Below are positions 51,553 to 63,330 of a DNA stretch of 64,000 nt, one piece after another. Source of the DNA: Scandinavium goeteborgense (GTDB lineage: Bacteria; Pseudomonadota; Gammaproteobacteria; Enterobacterales; Enterobacteriaceae); assembly GCF_003935895.2 (NCBI RefSeq), contig NZ_CP054058.1, positions 4,073,177 to 4,137,176 on the forward strand. Direction: 5' to 3'. Each line of letters opens with the position of its first letter. Position 1 is the first letter of the stretch. The notes beneath the pieces are model-generated. The model was given only the letters and a program-made list of their open reading frames with translations. It ran no database searches and was not told the origin of the DNA. The position numbers and the translations under genes were made by a program.

Positions 51553-52833
51553 TCAGACTACGTAGTCCACCAGCGCAGGTTCTTGCTTACAGAGGCGACG
51601 CCAGTCCACGATCGGCAGTCGAACTTCCAGACCGACGCTACCGTCTTCCTCCATCCACTCTTTTTCTATCGCCTGAAGCTGATAAAAACGGCTTCGTAAA
51701 CGCCCTTCCTGCGGAGGTAAACGCAGCGTGTGCTGTGCCACTTCACCGGAAAGTCGTTCAGTTAAAGCCTGGAAAAGCAGTGGTACACCCACCCCGGTCT
51801 GCGCTGAGAGCCAGACCCGAATCGGCTTGTTTTCTTCATCACGGTCGATACGCGGCTCAAAATCTTCCAGCATATCTATCTTGTTCATCACCAGCAGCAT
51901 AGGGATCTCGTCGGCCTCGATTTCTTCGAGTACGACATTCACTGCATCAATGTTTTCCTGCACACGCACATCGGCGGCGTCGATCACATGCAACAACAGC
52001 GTCGCCTGACGCGTCTCCTGCAATGTGGCTTTAAACGCGGCCACTAAATCGTGTGGCAAATGGCGAATAAAGCCGACGGTGTCCGCCAGTACGGTTTCGC
52101 CAACATCAACGACGTTTATCCGGCGCAGAGTCGGGTCGAGCGTCGCGAACAGCTGGTCCGCGGCATACACCTGCGCTTGAGTTATCTGATTAAATAACGT
52201 CGATTTCCCGGCGTTGGTATAGCCCACCAGCGACACGGTTGGAACATCGGCTTTGGTACGCGAACGGCGTCCTTGTTCACGCTGCTTCTCTACTCTCTCC
52301 AGACGGGAGAGGATTTGCATAATACGATTGCGCAGTAAACGACGGTCAGTTTCGAGCTGGGTTTCACCCGGGCCTCGCAAACCAATCCCGCCTTTCTGTC
52401 TTTCAAGGTGGGTCCAGCCACGCACCAGACGCGTCGCCAGATGGCGCAACTGCGCCAGCTCAACCTGCAGTTTCCCTTCATGGGTACGTGCACGCTGAGC
52501 AAAAATATCGAGAATAAGACCGGTACGATCGATAACTCTGCACTCGCACAAACGCTCCAGGTTTCGCTCCTGGGCCGGACTTAATGCATGGTCGAATAAG
52601 ACAACGGACGCACCCGTTGCTTTCACGGCTTCCGCAATTTCGACAGCCTTACCTTCACCAACATAATACTTTGGGTGCGGCGCTTTACGGCTACCGGTAA
52701 TCACCTGCATTGCTTCGACACCGGCGGAAGAGACCAGGGCTTCGAACTCCTGAAGGTCTTCCATATCTTTGTCTTGCGAAAAATAGATGTGTACCAGCAC
52801 CGCCTGCTCACCGGCGTCATAACGGTCAAACAA
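51553..52833 (-). CDS. hflX: HflX, ribosome-splitting GTPase
   Basis: 426 residues, the E. coli length. N-terminal ATP/ribosome-binding domain, then a GTPase domain with GYTNAGKST (P loop, about 204-212), DTVGF and NKID. It rescues stalled ribosomes under heat stress. The start codon is TTG at 52833, preceded at some distance by [18 protein letters not shown] matches E. coli. Confidence 0.97.
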   Translation of the reverse strand: MFDRYDAGEQAVLVHIYFSQDKDMEDLQEFEALVSSAGVEAMQVITGSRKAPHPKYYVGEGKAVEIAEAVKATGASVVLFDHALSPAQERNLERLCECRVIDRTGLILDIFAQRARTHEGKLQVELAQLRHLATRLVRGWTHLERQKGGIGLRGPGETQLETDRRLLRNRIMQILSRLERVEKQREQGRRSRTKADVPTVSLVGYTNAGKSTLFNQITQAQVYAADQLFATLDPTLRRINVVDVGETVLADTVGFIRHLPHDLVAAFKATLQETRQATLLLHVIDAADVRVQENIDAVNVVLEEIEADEIPMLLVMNKIDMLEDFEPRIDRDEENKPIRVWLSAQTGVGVPLLFQALTERLSGEVAQHTLRLPPQEGRLRSRFYQLQAIEKEWMEEDGSVGLEVRLPIVDWRRLCKQEPALVDYVV

Positions 52834-52907
52834 GCGTAATCTCTCCTAAATGACCAGCGGGGAACCGAACAAACTGGCTCCCCGACATGGAAAAACAGCC
52901 ATCAACC

Positions 52908-53255
<348 letters not shown>

Positions 53256-53341
53256 TCAGGGAGTTACCCACAAACTTCGGGCTTGTACTTAGAACCTTGC
53301 GATTCTGAAAATTGCGCACGATACGTCTTAATTTTACACGT

Positions 53342-54292
53342 TCAGCCAAGACCCGCACCAACAACCTTTAACACATCGTTGAACGCCTGTTCAGGTTGTT
53401 CACTGTCTAACCAATGAACGCCTTCCCAACCGCGCAACCAGGTTACCTGGCGCTTAGCCAACTGTCTCGTGGCGCAAATACCTCTATAAACCATTTCATC
53501 ATATGGGATTTCGCCTTCAAGATATGACCACATCTGGCGGTAACCCACACAACGAACGGAAGGCATATCCGTATGCAAATCTCCACGGGCAAAAAGCGCC
53601 CGCACTTCTGCTTCAAAACCTGAAGCCAACATCTGATGAAAACGCTGCTCGATGCGTTGATGGAGCAGTTCACGGCTCGCCGGGGCGATGGCGAACTGAT
53701 GCACCGTGTACGGCAGAGCGTCTCCTGACGTTTGCGTCAGTTCCGTTAAAGTTTTACCCGAAATGAAAAAAACTTCCAGTGCCCGGGAAAGTCTTTGCGG
53801 ATCATTTGGATGAATACGCGCGGCAGCAACCGGATCGATCTCCTGAAGTTGCTGATGCAGCGCATTCCATCCCTGCTCTGCTGCTTGTTGTTCAATTCTG
53901 GCTCTGACGACCGGATCCGCCGACGGTAACGGCGACAACCCTTCCAACAACGCCTTGAAATACAACATCGTACCGCCCACCAACAGCGGGATTTTTCCTG
54001 CTGCGGTGATCTCCGCCATCTCGGCCAGCGCATCGCGGCGGAAGTCCGCGGCAGAATACGCCTGGGCCGGGTCGAGAATATCCAGCAACCGGTGCGGTGC
54101 AGCGGCAAGCTCCGTCGCATCCGGTTTCGCGGTTCCGATATCCATCTCTCGATAGATGAGGGCGGAATCCACGCTAATCAACTCTACGGGCAAAACTTTA
54201 CGCAACTCAATGGCTAACGCAGTTTTACCGGAGGCCGTTGGCCCCATCAAAAATATGGCCTTTGGCAGGCTTGCCTCTGTTACATCACTCAT
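53342..54292 (-). CDS. miaA: MiaA, tRNA dimethylallyltransferase
   Basis: 316 residues from ATG 54292 (E. coli 316). P loop GPTASGKT at about 17-24, [16 protein letters not shown], and a C-terminal [12 protein letters not shown]. It adds the isopentenyl group to A37 of tRNAs reading UNN codons. Overlaps the mutL end by 8 bp. An ATG four codons earlier is in frame. Confidence 0.98.
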   Translation of the reverse strand: MSDVTEASLPKAIFLMGPTASGKTALAIELRKVLPVELISVDSALIYREMDIGTAKPDATELAAAPHRLLDILDPAQAYSAADFRRDALAEMAEITAAGKIPLLVGGTMLYFKALLEGLSPLPSADPVVRARIEQQAAEQGWNALHQQLQEIDPVAAARIHPNDPQRLSRALEVFFISGKTLTELTQTSGDALPYTVHQFAIAPASRELLHQRIEQRFHQMLASGFEAEVRALFARGDLHTDMPSVRCVGYRQMWSYLEGEIPYDEMVYRGICATRQLAKRQVTWLRGWEGVHWLDSEQPEQAFNDVLKVVGAGLG

Positions 54293-56144
54293 TTTTAAGG
54301 GCATTCATCGCCGTATTCAGTAAGACGGGTTGTAACAGGCCACCCGGCGGAGCTTTCACCAGCTGCGGACAGAGACGTTCGACATCTGTCAGCACGGCAA
54401 TTGCCTGCGCCATATTCCATTGCGCATGTTCGCTTGCGAGATTACGCGCCAGCCACTGGGCCAGGGTTCCCGCATCGAAGGTTGATTGCTGCGCGAGGTA
54501 GCCTATCAGTTCAGGAATCAAGATTTGTAAATTTTGTTGTCTTAAGGGTAAAGGCACAGCCCGCACGGTCACATGCTGACTTTCTGATTGAATATCAATG
54601 CCTAATTGCCCTAATACCGACAGGGACTTTTTCAGCGCCGCCTGTTCGTCCGCGGAAACTTTTAACCGCAGAGGAATGAGCAGCGGCTGTGCGCAAACCG
54701 TGGTACTGTCCGGCGAAAGCTGCGCCTGACGTAACCAGCGCTCGGCCACCGGCAATGCCAGTAAGCTCAGCTGTCCATCACGTTCCAGCAGCGCCCGGTC
54801 GCCCGCCATGATAGTCAGCACCCGCCCAAAGCTGCTGCTTTGACCGGCCAGGCTTTCAGCCACGGGTGCGGCAACAGGTTTGCGTTCCGCGACCGGCGTA
54901 TCCAACAGCTGCTTATACAGCGCGCCCTGCTGTTTCTGATAGCCCGGCTGCGCATTTGGCCACGTAGCCCCGCCTTCAGTCCGCGCATTACCGCCAGAAG
55001 AAGAGGCGCTGTAACGTGGCGCCGCAGGTTCCCGGGCGACAGCCGGTTCCGCGAAGTGATTGCGTCCCGCTGCGGCACGGTTTTCCGGTAGCGCGCGCGG
55101 CGCGGGTTGTTCGTCTTCGTCTGCCAGCGGCAGCGGGGCGTCCATCTGCTGTTGCAGCACGCTCACCACGCCCTGATAGATAAAATCATGCACCAGGCGT
55201 GATTGATGGAAACGCACTTCATGTTTGGCCGGATGCACGTTCACATCCACCTGATGCGGATCGATTGTCAAATAAAGCACGAACGCTGGCTGCTCGCCCG
55301 CGCCGAGTTTGTCTTCACAGGCCTGGCGGATGGCGTGGTTGATCAACCGGTCGCGCATCATGCGGCCGTTGACGTAGCAATACTGGATTTCAGCGAACTG
55401 GGCGTGGGTGTGCTGCGGGTCAGCCACCCAGCCGTGCAGGGCTAAATCACCATGCTGCCACTCGATGGCCAGCGCCTGTTCCACAAACGGCGTACCGCAG
55501 ATGGCTGCCAGACGGCGTTCTTTCTGCCCGTCCTGCGCCACGGCGCGATACTGACGCACCATTTTGCCGTTGTGGTTGAGATTGATAGTGACATCGAAAC
55601 GGGCCAAGGCGATGCGACGAATCACTTCGTCGATATGGCTGAATTCCGTTTTTTCTGTACGCATGAATTTGCGGCGCGCCGGAGTGTTATAGAACAGGTC
55701 CAGCACCTCAAGCGTGGTGCCCACAGGGTGCGCGGCCGGTTTCACCGTCACGTCCATGTCGCGCCCTTCGGCGTAGGCCTGCCAGGCTTCCGGCTGTTCA
55801 GCAATGCGGGAAGTCAGCGTCAGACGCGAAACGGAGCTGATGCTCGCCAGCGCTTCGCCACGGAAACCGAGACTGATAATGGCTTCCAGATCGTCGAGCG
55901 AGGCTATTTTGCTGGTCGCATGACGCGCTAATGCCAGCGCCAGTTCGTCTTTTTTGATGCCACAGCCGTTATCACGAATGCGGATGAGCTTCGCCCCGCC
56001 GCGTTCGATGTCGATATCAATGCGGGTCGCGCCCGCATCCAGACTGTTTTCTACCAGCTCTTTCACCACCGACGCAGGTCTTTCCACCACTTCGCCAGCG
56101 GCAATCTGGTTCGCTAGCTGCGGCGGCAGAACCTGAATCGGCAT
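54285..56144 (-). CDS. mutL: MutL, DNA mismatch repair ATPase
   Basis: 619 residues (615 in E. coli). GHKL ATPase domain in the first 330 residues ([30 protein letters not shown]), a variable Ala/Pro-rich linker (about 335-430) and a C-terminal dimerisation domain. It couples MutS recognition to MutH. 10 bp after amiB. Confidence 0.98.
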   Translation of the reverse strand: MPIQVLPPQLANQIAAGEVVERPASVVKELVENSLDAGATRIDIDIERGGAKLIRIRDNGCGIKKDELALALARHATSKIASLDDLEAIISLGFRGEALASISSVSRLTLTSRIAEQPEAWQAYAEGRDMDVTVKPAAHPVGTTLEVLDLFYNTPARRKFMRTEKTEFSHIDEVIRRIALARFDVTINLNHNGKMVRQYRAVAQDGQKERRLAAICGTPFVEQALAIEWQHGDLALHGWVADPQHTHAQFAEIQYCYVNGRMMRDRLINHAIRQACEDKLGAGEQPAFVLYLTIDPHQVDVNVHPAKHEVRFHQSRLVHDFIYQGVVSVLQQQMDAPLPLADEDEQPAPRALPENRAAAGRNHFAEPAVAREPAAPRYSASSSGGNARTEGGATWPNAQPGYQKQQGALYKQLLDTPVAERKPVAAPVAESLAGQSSSFGRVLTIMAGDRALLERDGQLSLLALPVAERWLRQAQLSPDSTTVCAQPLLIPLRLKVSADEQAALKKSLSVLGQLGIDIQSESQHVTVRAVPLPLRQQNLQILIPELIGYLAQQSTFDAGTLAQWLARNLASEHAQWNMAQAIAVLTDVERLCPQLVKAPPGGLLQPVLLNTAMNALKNE

Positions 56145-56154
56145 GAAGCGCTCC

Positions 56155-57498
56155 TTAATTAATTAACGTCCCGCCAGGACCAGACGCGCTGGCCGTTTGC
56201 GAGGCTTCGCCGCGCGGCCCGCTCTGCAGCGGATGCGCGTTAAAATAGTTGCGCAGCCCGTTATAAATCGCCTCGGCGATCTGCTGCTGATAATCGCTGC
56301 TACCCAGCAAACGCTCCTCGCCACCGTTACTGATAAAACCGGTTTCGACGAGGATAGACGGGATGTCCGGCGAGCGTAAAACGCCAAGGCTGGCGTGCTC
56401 AGGACGGCGCTTATGAATGTTTCCGACGCGCTGGAGCTGGCCCAGAACATCAACAGCCACATCATACCCGACGCGCTGGGAATGGCCGAATTGTAAATCC
56501 AGCACCGCCTGGCTCAGATACGGGTCAGACTGGCTGTTCGCCAACACGTCCCCCGCCCCGCCGAGCAGTTCAGACTGTTTCTCATGCTGCTCCAGCCAGC
56601 CCGCCATTTCGCTGTTCGCGCGACGGTTGGACAGCACCCACACCGACGCGCCCGTGGCGTCGCGGTTTGGCGCGGCATCCGCATGGATAGAGACCAGGAA
56701 GTTGGCATTCTGCTTACGTGCCACGTCCGAACGGCCCATCACCGAAATGAAGTAATCGCCATCGCGGGTCAGGACGCCTTTAAACATCGGGTCATCGTTC
56801 AGCAAGGTGCGCAGTTTACGGGCAATCGAAATGGTGACGTTTTTCTCTTTGGTTCCGCTCGGTCCGATAGCACCGGGATCCTGACCGCCATGACCGGCAT
56901 CGATGGCGATGATCACTTTATCGCCGCTGACGCTGGTTGTGCGGGATCGTGCGGAACGCGTTGCCGTGTTGCTGCTGGTCACACCGGTCATTCTGTCGTT
57001 TTGCGGTTTAAACGGATTGCGTGCCGGCTCGACCTGACGAGGAGCGGCTGCCACAACGGGCGCTTCCACACGTTTCGCGACGACCGGAGGCGGAGGTGGC
57101 GGCGGTGGTGGTGCATCAGCGTTAATGGTGAAGACGACGGTGTAGTTTCCGCCGCTTTGCTGTTTCACCGCGCGGGTTTTGCCGTCGCCGGTTAAATCAA
57201 CCACCAGACGCAGGGACTGTGCGTCCTTCGGCGTGCCGGAACGAATACTTTTGACCAGATTGTTACCGCTGAAATTAAGTGGCAACCCCTGAATAACACC
57301 GGTCTGTTTGATATCGAGCGCGACGCTGCGTTTTCCTTCCTGCGAGAAGGAGTAATCAGGATCGCCCATAAAACTGAACGTGATTCGGGCCTGTTTATCG
57401 CCATTGGATACCTGGATATCGGATAAACTTGCCGCCGTAGCCTGCAGACAAAACAGCATCATGCCGACGACCCACCAACTTTTAACGCGATGTATCAT
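56155..57498 (-). CDS. amiB: AmiB, N-acetylmuramoyl-L-alanine amidase
   Basis: 447 residues from ATG 57498 (GAGGG upstream; E. coli 445). Signal peptide to about residue 24, AMIN domain (about 25-125), a run of nine prolines, then an amidase_3 domain with Zn ligands in [19 protein letters not shown] and SIHADAAPN. It splits septal peptidoglycan and is activated by EnvC. A frame extended to 57546 lacks a ribosome site. Confidence 0.97.
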   Translation of the reverse strand: MIHRVKSWWVVGMMLFCLQATAASLSDIQVSNGDKQARITFSFMGDPDYSFSQEGKRSVALDIKQTGVIQGLPLNFSGNNLVKSIRSGTPKDAQSLRLVVDLTGDGKTRAVKQQSGGNYTVVFTINADAPPPPPPPPPVVAKRVEAPVVAAAPRQVEPARNPFKPQNDRMTGVTSSNTATRSARSRTTSVSGDKVIIAIDAGHGGQDPGAIGPSGTKEKNVTISIARKLRTLLNDDPMFKGVLTRDGDYFISVMGRSDVARKQNANFLVSIHADAAPNRDATGASVWVLSNRRANSEMAGWLEQHEKQSELLGGAGDVLANSQSDPYLSQAVLDLQFGHSQRVGYDVAVDVLGQLQRVGNIHKRRPEHASLGVLRSPDIPSILVETGFISNGGEERLLGSSDYQQQIAEAIYNGLRNYFNAHPLQSGPRGEASQTASASGPGGTLIN

Positions 57499-57514
57499 CC
57501 CGTCGTCCCTCAGG

Positions 57515-57976
57515 TTAACTGGCCAAATGAGCCAGTAAAGTCTCACCCAGTGAGGAGACTGCCGTCACGCGCGCCTCTCGCCCTTGTGCCTGGTACTCCA
57601 GGTGAATTTCGACATCCGGTTCAGGCAACACACCCGCGCCCTGTTGCGGCCATTCCACCAGGCAAATGGCATTGTCAGCGAAGTAATCACGGATCCCCAT
57701 AAATTCGAGCTCCTCAGGATCCGCAAGGCGATACAAATCAAAGTGGTACACCATCAGGTTTTCGAGGGTATACGGCTCAACCAGCGTGTAAGTCGGGCTT
57801 TTGACGTTGCCTTTGTGTCCCAGCGCCTGCAAGAATCCGCGGCTGAAAGTGGTCTTCCCGGCGCCCAAATCGCCGTAGAGATAAATGACGGTTGCGCCTG
57901 TGCAAGCCCCGGCAATGCGGTTGCCGAGATCTAATGTGGCCTGCTCATTGGGTAAGGGAATCACTCGATTTATCAT
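57515..57976 (-). CDS. tsaE: TsaE (YjeE), tRNA t6A-synthesis ATPase
   Basis: 153 residues, the E. coli length. P loop [14 protein letters not shown] at about 34-47. With TsaB and TsaD it makes threonylcarbamoyladenosine-37 of ANN-reading tRNAs; essential in E. coli. Overlaps the 3' end of nnr by 32 bp. Confidence 0.97.
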   Translation of the reverse strand: MINRVIPLPNEQATLDLGNRIAGACTGATVIYLYGDLGAGKTTFSRGFLQALGHKGNVKSPTYTLVEPYTLENLMVYHFDLYRLADPEELEFMGIRDYFADNAICLVEWPQQGAGVLPEPDVEIHLEYQAQGREARVTAVSSLGETLLAHLAS

Positions 57977-59495
57977 GGTTTACGTCAATCACATCCGGGT
58001 TAACAACACGCCTGAGCGTGGAAAAAAGATCGGTGGCAAGCATGCCACGTGTTCCAGACTGTGCAGCCAGTACGTCAGCCGCCGCGCCATGCGCGACACA
58101 GCCTGCGCAGGCAGCATCATACGGTGAGAGATGCTGGCCTAGCAACGCGCCGATAATACCCGACAACACGTCGCCCATCCCACCACTGGCCATGCCTGCA
58201 TTTCCGGCATCGACAATCGCGATACCGTGTTCATTATCGGCCACGATCGTGCCTGCGCCTTTCAGCACGGCGACCCCGCCGTACCGTTTTACCAGACGTT
58301 GCGCAGAAAGTAAGCGATCGCTTTCAATTTCTGCCACGCTGCAATTCAGCAACCGAGCGGCCTCGCCGGGGTGCGGCGTCAGTACGCGATTGTGACGTTT
58401 ATCGGGGTTGAATGCCAGAAGGTTCAGCGCATCGGCGTCCCATAGCATCGGCTTACGAACGTTCTCCACTTTGCGTAACGCCTGTTTGCCCCACGGCTGT
58501 TGCCCAAGCCCGGGGCCAATCACCACCACGTCGGCCCATTCCAGGCTGTCATCCAGGCTTTGCGCGGTGAGTTCATGCACCATCAATTCCGGGCGCGCAG
58601 TCACAATCGGCGCGATATTTTCGACGCGCGTCAGCACCCGCACCAGTCCGGCCCCGGCACGCAGCGCCGCCTCGCCAGCCATGCGAATGGCACCCGCAGT
58701 ACCGTGGTCACCGCCAATAATCACCAGCTTGCCGTGTGAGCCTTTGTGTGATGTTGGGCGGCGCGGTGGTAACCACTGCCCCAACTGGCTGGCATCTACG
58801 CGTTGAATCTGCGTGGTTTGCGCATTCAGCCACGCTTCGAGGCCCAACGCATGATGATGCAACGCCCCCGTCACGTCCCGGGCTTTGCCGGTTAACAGGC
58901 CCGGCTTCAGAGCGATGAAGGTGACTGTTCGGGCGGCGTGGATAACCTCTCCCGGCGTCGCACCCGTTTGGGCAAGCAGGCCAGAGGGGATATCGAGCGA
59001 AATAACAGGGGCAAGATGGGCGTTGGCGTGAACGATTAGCGCGGCAATGGGCGCACGCGGGCTGCTGGTTAATCCGGTGCCCAACAGGGCATCAACAATT
59101 AAATCGACGCCGTCAGGCCAGGCGATATCGTGGGCGTGAATCACGCCACCGGCGTTCAGCCATGCGGTCCGGGCTTCGGTGGCTACTTCGGGAAGCGGTT
59201 TCTCACTCTCCTGCGCCAGCAGCGTCACCTGAATGCCCGCCGCCTGCGCGAGTCGCGCCACGACGTAGCCATCGCCGCCGTTATTGCCGTGACCGCAGAG
59301 GATAAGCCAATGTGTTGCCGCAGAATAATAGCGGCGCGCAACGTTGAAAGCGGCCTCGCCTGCACGTTGCATCAATTCGTACAGCGTCAGACCAAGCGCA
59401 TCGGCGGCCTCTTTTTCGGCGCGACGCAGGTCATCCGCAGACCAGATGGTGTGTGGTATACTTTCGGGGTTACTCGTCATTGTATGGTCCGTCAT
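57945..59495 (-). CDS. nnr: Nnr (YjeF), bifunctional NAD(P)HX repair enzyme
   Basis: 516 residues from ATG 59495 (GAGGGG upstream; E. coli 515). N-terminal NAD(P)HX epimerase ([14 protein letters not shown]) and C-terminal ADP-dependent dehydratase ([19 protein letters not shown]). It repairs hydrated NADH and NADPH. Its start codon and that of divergent queG share one CATG. Confidence 0.97.
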   Translation of the reverse strand: MTDHTMTSNPESIPHTIWSADDLRRAEKEAADALGLTLYELMQRAGEAAFNVARRYYSAATHWLILCGHGNNGGDGYVVARLAQAAGIQVTLLAQESEKPLPEVATEARTAWLNAGGVIHAHDIAWPDGVDLIVDALLGTGLTSSPRAPIAALIVHANAHLAPVISLDIPSGLLAQTGATPGEVIHAARTVTFIALKPGLLTGKARDVTGALHHHALGLEAWLNAQTTQIQRVDASQLGQWLPPRRPTSHKGSHGKLVIIGGDHGTAGAIRMAGEAALRAGAGLVRVLTRVENIAPIVTARPELMVHELTAQSLDDSLEWADVVVIGPGLGQQPWGKQALRKVENVRKPMLWDADALNLLAFNPDKRHNRVLTPHPGEAARLLNCSVAEIESDRLLSAQRLVKRYGGVAVLKGAGTIVADNEHGIAIVDAGNAGMASGGMGDVLSGIIGALLGQHLSPYDAACAGCVAHGAAADVLAAQSGTRGMLATDLFSTLRRVVNPDVIDVNHDKSSDSLTQ

Positions 59496-60633
59496 GTCAC
59501 AGCCCCTCGATCTCAATCAATTAGCGCAAGACATCAAACAGTGGGGCACCGAACTGGGCTTTCAGCACGTCGGTATCACCGATACCGATCTCAGCGCCAG
59601 TGAACCAAAACTGCAGGCATGGCTGGACAAACAGTACCATGGCGAAATGGAGTGGATGGCGCGTCACGGCATGATGCGTGCTCGCCCTCATGAACTCCTG
59701 CCCGGTACGCTGCGCGTGATCAGCGTGCGGATGAACTATCTGCCCGCCAACGCGGCGTTTGCCAGCACCCTCAAAAACCCGTCTCTTGGCTACGTCAGCC
59801 GTTATGCCCTCGGGCGTGATTATCATAAGCTGTTACGTAACCGCCTTAAAAAGCTCGGCGAAAAGATTCAGGCACAGTGCGCCTCGCTGAATTTTAGACC
59901 TTTTGTGGATTCCGCGCCTATTCTGGAGCGTCCAATCGCAGAAAAAGCCGGGCTCGGCTGGACAGGTAAGCACTCACTTATTCTCAGTCGTGATGCGGGT
60001 TCGTTCTTTTTTCTCGGCGAATTGCTTATCGATCTGGCCTTACCCATTGATAAACCAGTGGAAGAAAACTGTGGCCGCTGCGTGGCCTGCATGACCATCT
60101 GTCCCACGGGTGCCATCGTTGAGCCATACACCGTCGACGCCCGTCGCTGCATTTCCTATCTGACTATCGAACTGGAGGGCGCCATCCCGGAAGAATTTCG
60201 CCCGTTGATGGGCAATCGCATCTACGGTTGCGATGACTGCCAGCTGATTTGTCCGTGGAATCGATACTCGCAGCTCACCGACGAAGAGGATTTCAGCCCG
60301 CGTAAAGCGCTGCATGCGCCAGAGCTAATTACGCTGTTTGGCTGGAGCGAAGCCCATTTCCTGAAGGTCACCGAAGGATCGCCTATTCGGCGAATCGGTC
60401 ATTTGCGTTGGCTGCGAAATATTGCCGTCGCGCTGGGAAATGCTCCGTGGGATGAACACAATATTGAAGCACTGGAGAGTCGAAGAGGTGAGCACCCACT
60501 TCTCGATGAGCACATACAGTGGGCGGTTGCGCAGCAAATAGACAAGCGAAATGCCTGCGTGGTTGAGGTGCAGTTACCGCAGAAACAACGTCTGGTGAGG
60601 GTGATTGAAAAGGGTCTGCCGAGGGATGCCTGA
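59494..60633 (+). CDS. queG: QueG, epoxyqueuosine reductase
   Basis: 379 residues from ATG 59494, which gives [18 protein letters not shown] as in E. coli. The cobalamin-binding N-terminal domain is followed by two [4Fe-4S] clusters (CGRCVACMTICPTGA near 192-206; CDDCQLICPW near 245). Last step of queuosine synthesis in GUN-anticodon tRNAs. The ribosome site is weak. Upstream in-frame starts lie inside nnr and are rejected. Confidence 0.97.
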   Translation: MSQPLDLNQLAQDIKQWGTELGFQHVGITDTDLSASEPKLQAWLDKQYHGEMEWMARHGMMRARPHELLPGTLRVISVRMNYLPANAAFASTLKNPSLGYVSRYALGRDYHKLLRNRLKKLGEKIQAQCASLNFRPFVDSAPILERPIAEKAGLGWTGKHSLILSRDAGSFFFLGELLIDLALPIDKPVEENCGRCVACMTICPTGAIVEPYTVDARRCISYLTIELEGAIPEEFRPLMGNRIYGCDDCQLICPWNRYSQLTDEEDFSPRKALHAPELITLFGWSEAHFLKVTEGSPIRRIGHLRWLRNIAVALGNAPWDEHNIEALESRRGEHPLLDEHIQWAVAQQIDKRNACVVEVQLPQKQRLVRVIEKGLPRDA

Positions 60634-60646
60634 TTCATTCACAGGG

Positions 60647-60655
60647 TGTGAATAA
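60647..60655 (-). promoter_or_regulatory. DnaA box (TTATTCACA)
   Basis: Matches TTATNCACA on the minus strand, just beyond the queG stop. Confidence 0.6.
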
Positions 60656-60738
60656 AAATAAAAACACATTGAAATTCAAGGATGACAAATTCGTCAAGTG
60701 ATCGTGATAACAATTTGAAATCTATTTTTATTGTTATA

Positions 60739-60751
60739 AGTCAATGAATTA
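60739..60751 (+). promoter_or_regulatory. Candidate IHF site
   Basis: AGTCAATGAATTA matches WATCARNNNNTTR with one mismatch and lies in an AT-rich stretch between the DnaA boxes, as in E. coli datA. Confidence 0.45.
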
Positions 60752-60759
60752 CAGATTTA

Positions 60760-60768
60760 CTATTCACA
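60760..60768 (+). promoter_or_regulatory. DnaA box, one mismatch
   Basis: CTATTCACA differs from TTATNCACA at one base; opposite in orientation to the other three boxes. Confidence 0.4.
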
Positions 60769-60807
60769 CTTCGAAGCATTTTGAATTTCCAGACAAATTC
60801 GCAGGGC

Positions 60808-60816
60808 TGTGGATAA
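60808..60816 (-). promoter_or_regulatory. DnaA box, perfect
   Basis: TTATCCACA on the minus strand. Confidence 0.75.
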
Positions 60817-60874
60817 GTCTGTTTACAAGAGTGTGTCAGAGAAAATAAAAATCGTCCCCAACGCGATTGGGCGC

Positions 60875-60883
60875 TGTGGATAA
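60875..60883 (-). promoter_or_regulatory. DnaA box, perfect
   Basis: TTATCCACA on the minus strand, 67 bp from the previous box and in the same orientation. Confidence 0.75.
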
Positions 60884-60905
60884 GAGGATTTTATTGAAGA
60901 AAATT

Positions 60906-60981
<76 letters not shown>

Positions 60982-61138
60982 TTAATCTTTGTCTTTCACG
61001 CTGCTACTGCGTTGGCTACTTTCACTCACCTTAATCACTTACTTTTGTAAGCTCATAAGGATTCGCTCATTTGCCGCCTTGTCGCAACCTGAAATCCTGC
61101 GATTGGTGATGCGTGTATCTTGCGATACTTTCAAATTT

Positions 61139-61214
<76 letters not shown>

Positions 61215-61258
61215 TTGGGTGACGCTGGTGCATGTATCTTGCGATACTTTTCAAATTT

Positions 61259-61334
<76 letters not shown>

Positions 61335-61383
61335 AAATTTGGTGCTGCCGTAACACGGAAATTCCTGTCGTTACGGGAGGCGC

Positions 61384-61411
61384 ATTATACGAGAAATCGA
61401 ATGAGCTGCAA
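61384..61411 (-). promoter_or_regulatory. Promoter of the tRNA-Gly operon
   Basis: TTGCAG (-35), 16-bp spacer and perfect TATAAT (-10) on the minus strand, followed by a GC-rich discriminator GCGCCTC typical of stringently controlled stable-RNA promoters. Confidence 0.85.
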
Positions 61412-61502
61412 CCCCCCTGTAAGCGATTTTTTTGAAATTCAGTTCAAGTGCTGGAATATTCGTCACATCGACTGTTTTTACATCAAACCGCCTACAAATC
61501 AG

Positions 61503-61527
61503 GCCCGGCAAGCCGATGCCGCCGGGC
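61503..61527. repeat. REP element after orn
   Basis: GCCCGGC / GCCGGGC palindrome 8 bp beyond the orn stop, probably protecting the orn mRNA 3' end. Confidence 0.75.
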
Positions 61528-61534
61528 AAAACGC

Positions 61535-62080
61535 TTACAGCTTGATGAAATTCTCGCGGTAATACGCCAGTTCAGCAACGGACTCACGGATGTCATCCAT
61601 AGCCTGATGCGTCCCCTGCTTTTTGAAGCCGTCGAGGATTTCTGGCTTCCAGCGGCGCGCCAGTTCTTTCAGCGTGCTGACGTCCAGAGCGCGGTAATGG
61701 AAATACTCTTCCAGTTCCGGCATATACTTAACCAGGAAACGGCGGTCCTGGCCAACGCTGTTGCCGCAGATAGGTGATTTTCCTTCTGGCACCCACTGTT
61801 TGAGGAATTCAATCGTCGCCAGCTCTGCCGCGCGATCGTCTTCGGAGCTCGCTTTTACACGATCAACAAGACCGCTACCAGTGTGCGTACGCACGTTCCA
61901 GTCGTCCATCAACGCCAGTTGTTCATCGGACTGATGCACCGCAATGGTCGGCCCTTCTGCCAAAATGTTAAGATTCGCATCGGTCACCAAGGTCGCGATT
62001 TCAATAATGCGATCGCGCTCGGGATCCAGCCCCGTCATCTCAAGATCGATCCAAATGAGGTTGTTTTCATTTGCACTCAT
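61535..62080 (-). CDS. orn: Oligoribonuclease Orn
   Basis: 181 residues from ATG 62080 (AAGGGTGG upstream), the E. coli length. DEDDh exonuclease: [14 protein letters not shown] (DxE), later [10 protein letters not shown] and [10 protein letters not shown] with His and Asp. It degrades di- to pentanucleotides, the final step of RNA decay. A frame reaching 62209 would run into the rsgA leader and is rejected. Divergent from rsgA. Confidence 0.97.
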   Translation of the reverse strand: MSANENNLIWIDLEMTGLDPERDRIIEIATLVTDANLNILAEGPTIAVHQSDEQLALMDDWNVRTHTGSGLVDRVKASSEDDRAAELATIEFLKQWVPEGKSPICGNSVGQDRRFLVKYMPELEEYFHYRALDVSTLKELARRWKPEILDGFKKQGTHQAMDDIRESVAELAYYRENFIKL

Positions 62081-62186
62081 GCTATTTTCCACCCTTCTCG
62101 CGTCACAACGACAGTGACTATATTCATCTAAAATAGCGTGTATCATAGAGGTTTTGCCCCTCAGGGGCGACCAGGAGTCAGCACGA

Positions 62187-63239
62187 TTGAGTAAAAATAA
62201 ACTCTCCAAAGGTCAGCAGCGCCGAGTTAAAGCCAACCACGAGCGCCGTCTTAAAACGACTTCGGAGAAGCCCGATCTCGATGACAACTTATTTGGCGAA
62301 AAAGCTGAAGGCATCGTTATCAGCCGCTTTGGCATGCATGCCGATGTGGAATCCACCGAAGGCACGACCCACCGCTGTAACATTCGCCGCACCATTCGTT
62401 CGCTGGTCACAGGTGACCGCGTTGTCTGGCGCCCAGGAAAATCCGCCGCAGAAGGCGTTAACGTTAAAGGCATCGTGGAAGCCGTTCACGAGCGCACCTC
62501 GGTACTGACGCGCCCGGACTTTTACGACGGTGTAAAACCGATTGCCGCGAATATCGATCAGATCGTTATTGTGTCAGCCATTCTGCCTGAACTCTCACTG
62601 AACATTATCGACCGTTATCTTGTTGCCTGCGAAACGCTCGACGTTGAGCCGCTTCTGGTTCTGAATAAAATCGATCTTCTTGATGACAAAGGCCTGGCGT
62701 TTGTTAATGAGCAGATGGATATCTATCGCAAAATTGGCTACACCGTATTGATGGTTTCCAGTCACAAGAAAGATGGCCTGAAGCCGCTAGAAGAGGCGCT
62801 AACTGGGCGCATCAGCATCTTTGCGGGTCAGTCTGGCGTGGGTAAATCCAGCCTGCTGAACAACCTGCTTGGTCTGCAAACAGAGATCCTCACCAACGAT
62901 GTCTCTGACAACTCAGGCCTCGGCCAGCACACCACTACCGCCTCGCGTTTGTACCATTTCCCACACGGTGGCGATGTGATTGACTCGCCGGGCGTGCGTG
63001 AATTTGGCCTTTGGCACCTGGAAGCAGAACAAATCTTCAATGGTTTTGTCGAATTCCACGAGTATTTAGGCGCCTGTAAATACCGCGACTGCAAGCACGA
63101 CAACGATCCGGGCTGCGCAATTCGTGAAGCGGTCGAAAAAGGTGTAATCGCCAAAACGCGCTTTGAAAATTATCATCGCATCCTCGAAAGTATGTCAGAG
63201 GTAAAATCGCGTAAAACCTTTTCTGAAAGCGGCAACTGA
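62187..63239 (+). CDS. rsgA: RsgA, ribosome small-subunit-dependent GTPase
   Basis: 350 residues from TTG 62187, 9 bp after AGGAG, giving [14 protein letters not shown] as in E. coli. OB domain (about 40-105), circularly permuted GTPase with NKIDLL before the P loop [12 protein letters not shown], and a C-terminal zinc finger ([16 protein letters not shown]). It helps mature the 30S subunit. Confidence 0.97.
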   Translation: MSKNKLSKGQQRRVKANHERRLKTTSEKPDLDDNLFGEKAEGIVISRFGMHADVESTEGTTHRCNIRRTIRSLVTGDRVVWRPGKSAAEGVNVKGIVEAVHERTSVLTRPDFYDGVKPIAANIDQIVIVSAILPELSLNIIDRYLVACETLDVEPLLVLNKIDLLDDKGLAFVNEQMDIYRKIGYTVLMVSSHKKDGLKPLEEALTGRISIFAGQSGVGKSSLLNNLLGLQTEILTNDVSDNSGLGQHTTTASRLYHFPHGGDVIDSPGVREFGLWHLEAEQIFNGFVEFHEYLGACKYRDCKHDNDPGCAIREAVEKGVIAKTRFENYHRILESMSEVKSRKTFSESGN

Positions 63240-63330
63240 CATTTAAGCTGAACGCCGATAGAATCAGCCCCTTTTTTAACAGGCTCGCATTTGAGCCTGA
63301 AACGGCATAACCATTGGCCTGGAGGCTACC

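Larger units (their letters stand above)
60640..60900. other. datA: datA-like DnaA-binding locus
   Basis: AT-rich gap between queG and the tRNA-Gly cluster with two perfect DnaA boxes (60808-60816, 60875-60883), one consensus variant (60647-60655), one near-match (60760-60768) and an IHF-like site (60739-60751). In E. coli the datA locus, which stimulates DnaA-ATP hydrolysis to prevent re-initiation, is next to the glyVXY tRNA genes, so position and content agree. Confidence 0.75.

Noticed and set aside
52855-52890. 8-bp hairpin between hfq and hflX (GGGGAGCC / GGTTCCCC)
   Set aside because: No T run, and the two genes are co-transcribed in E. coli; function could not be supported.
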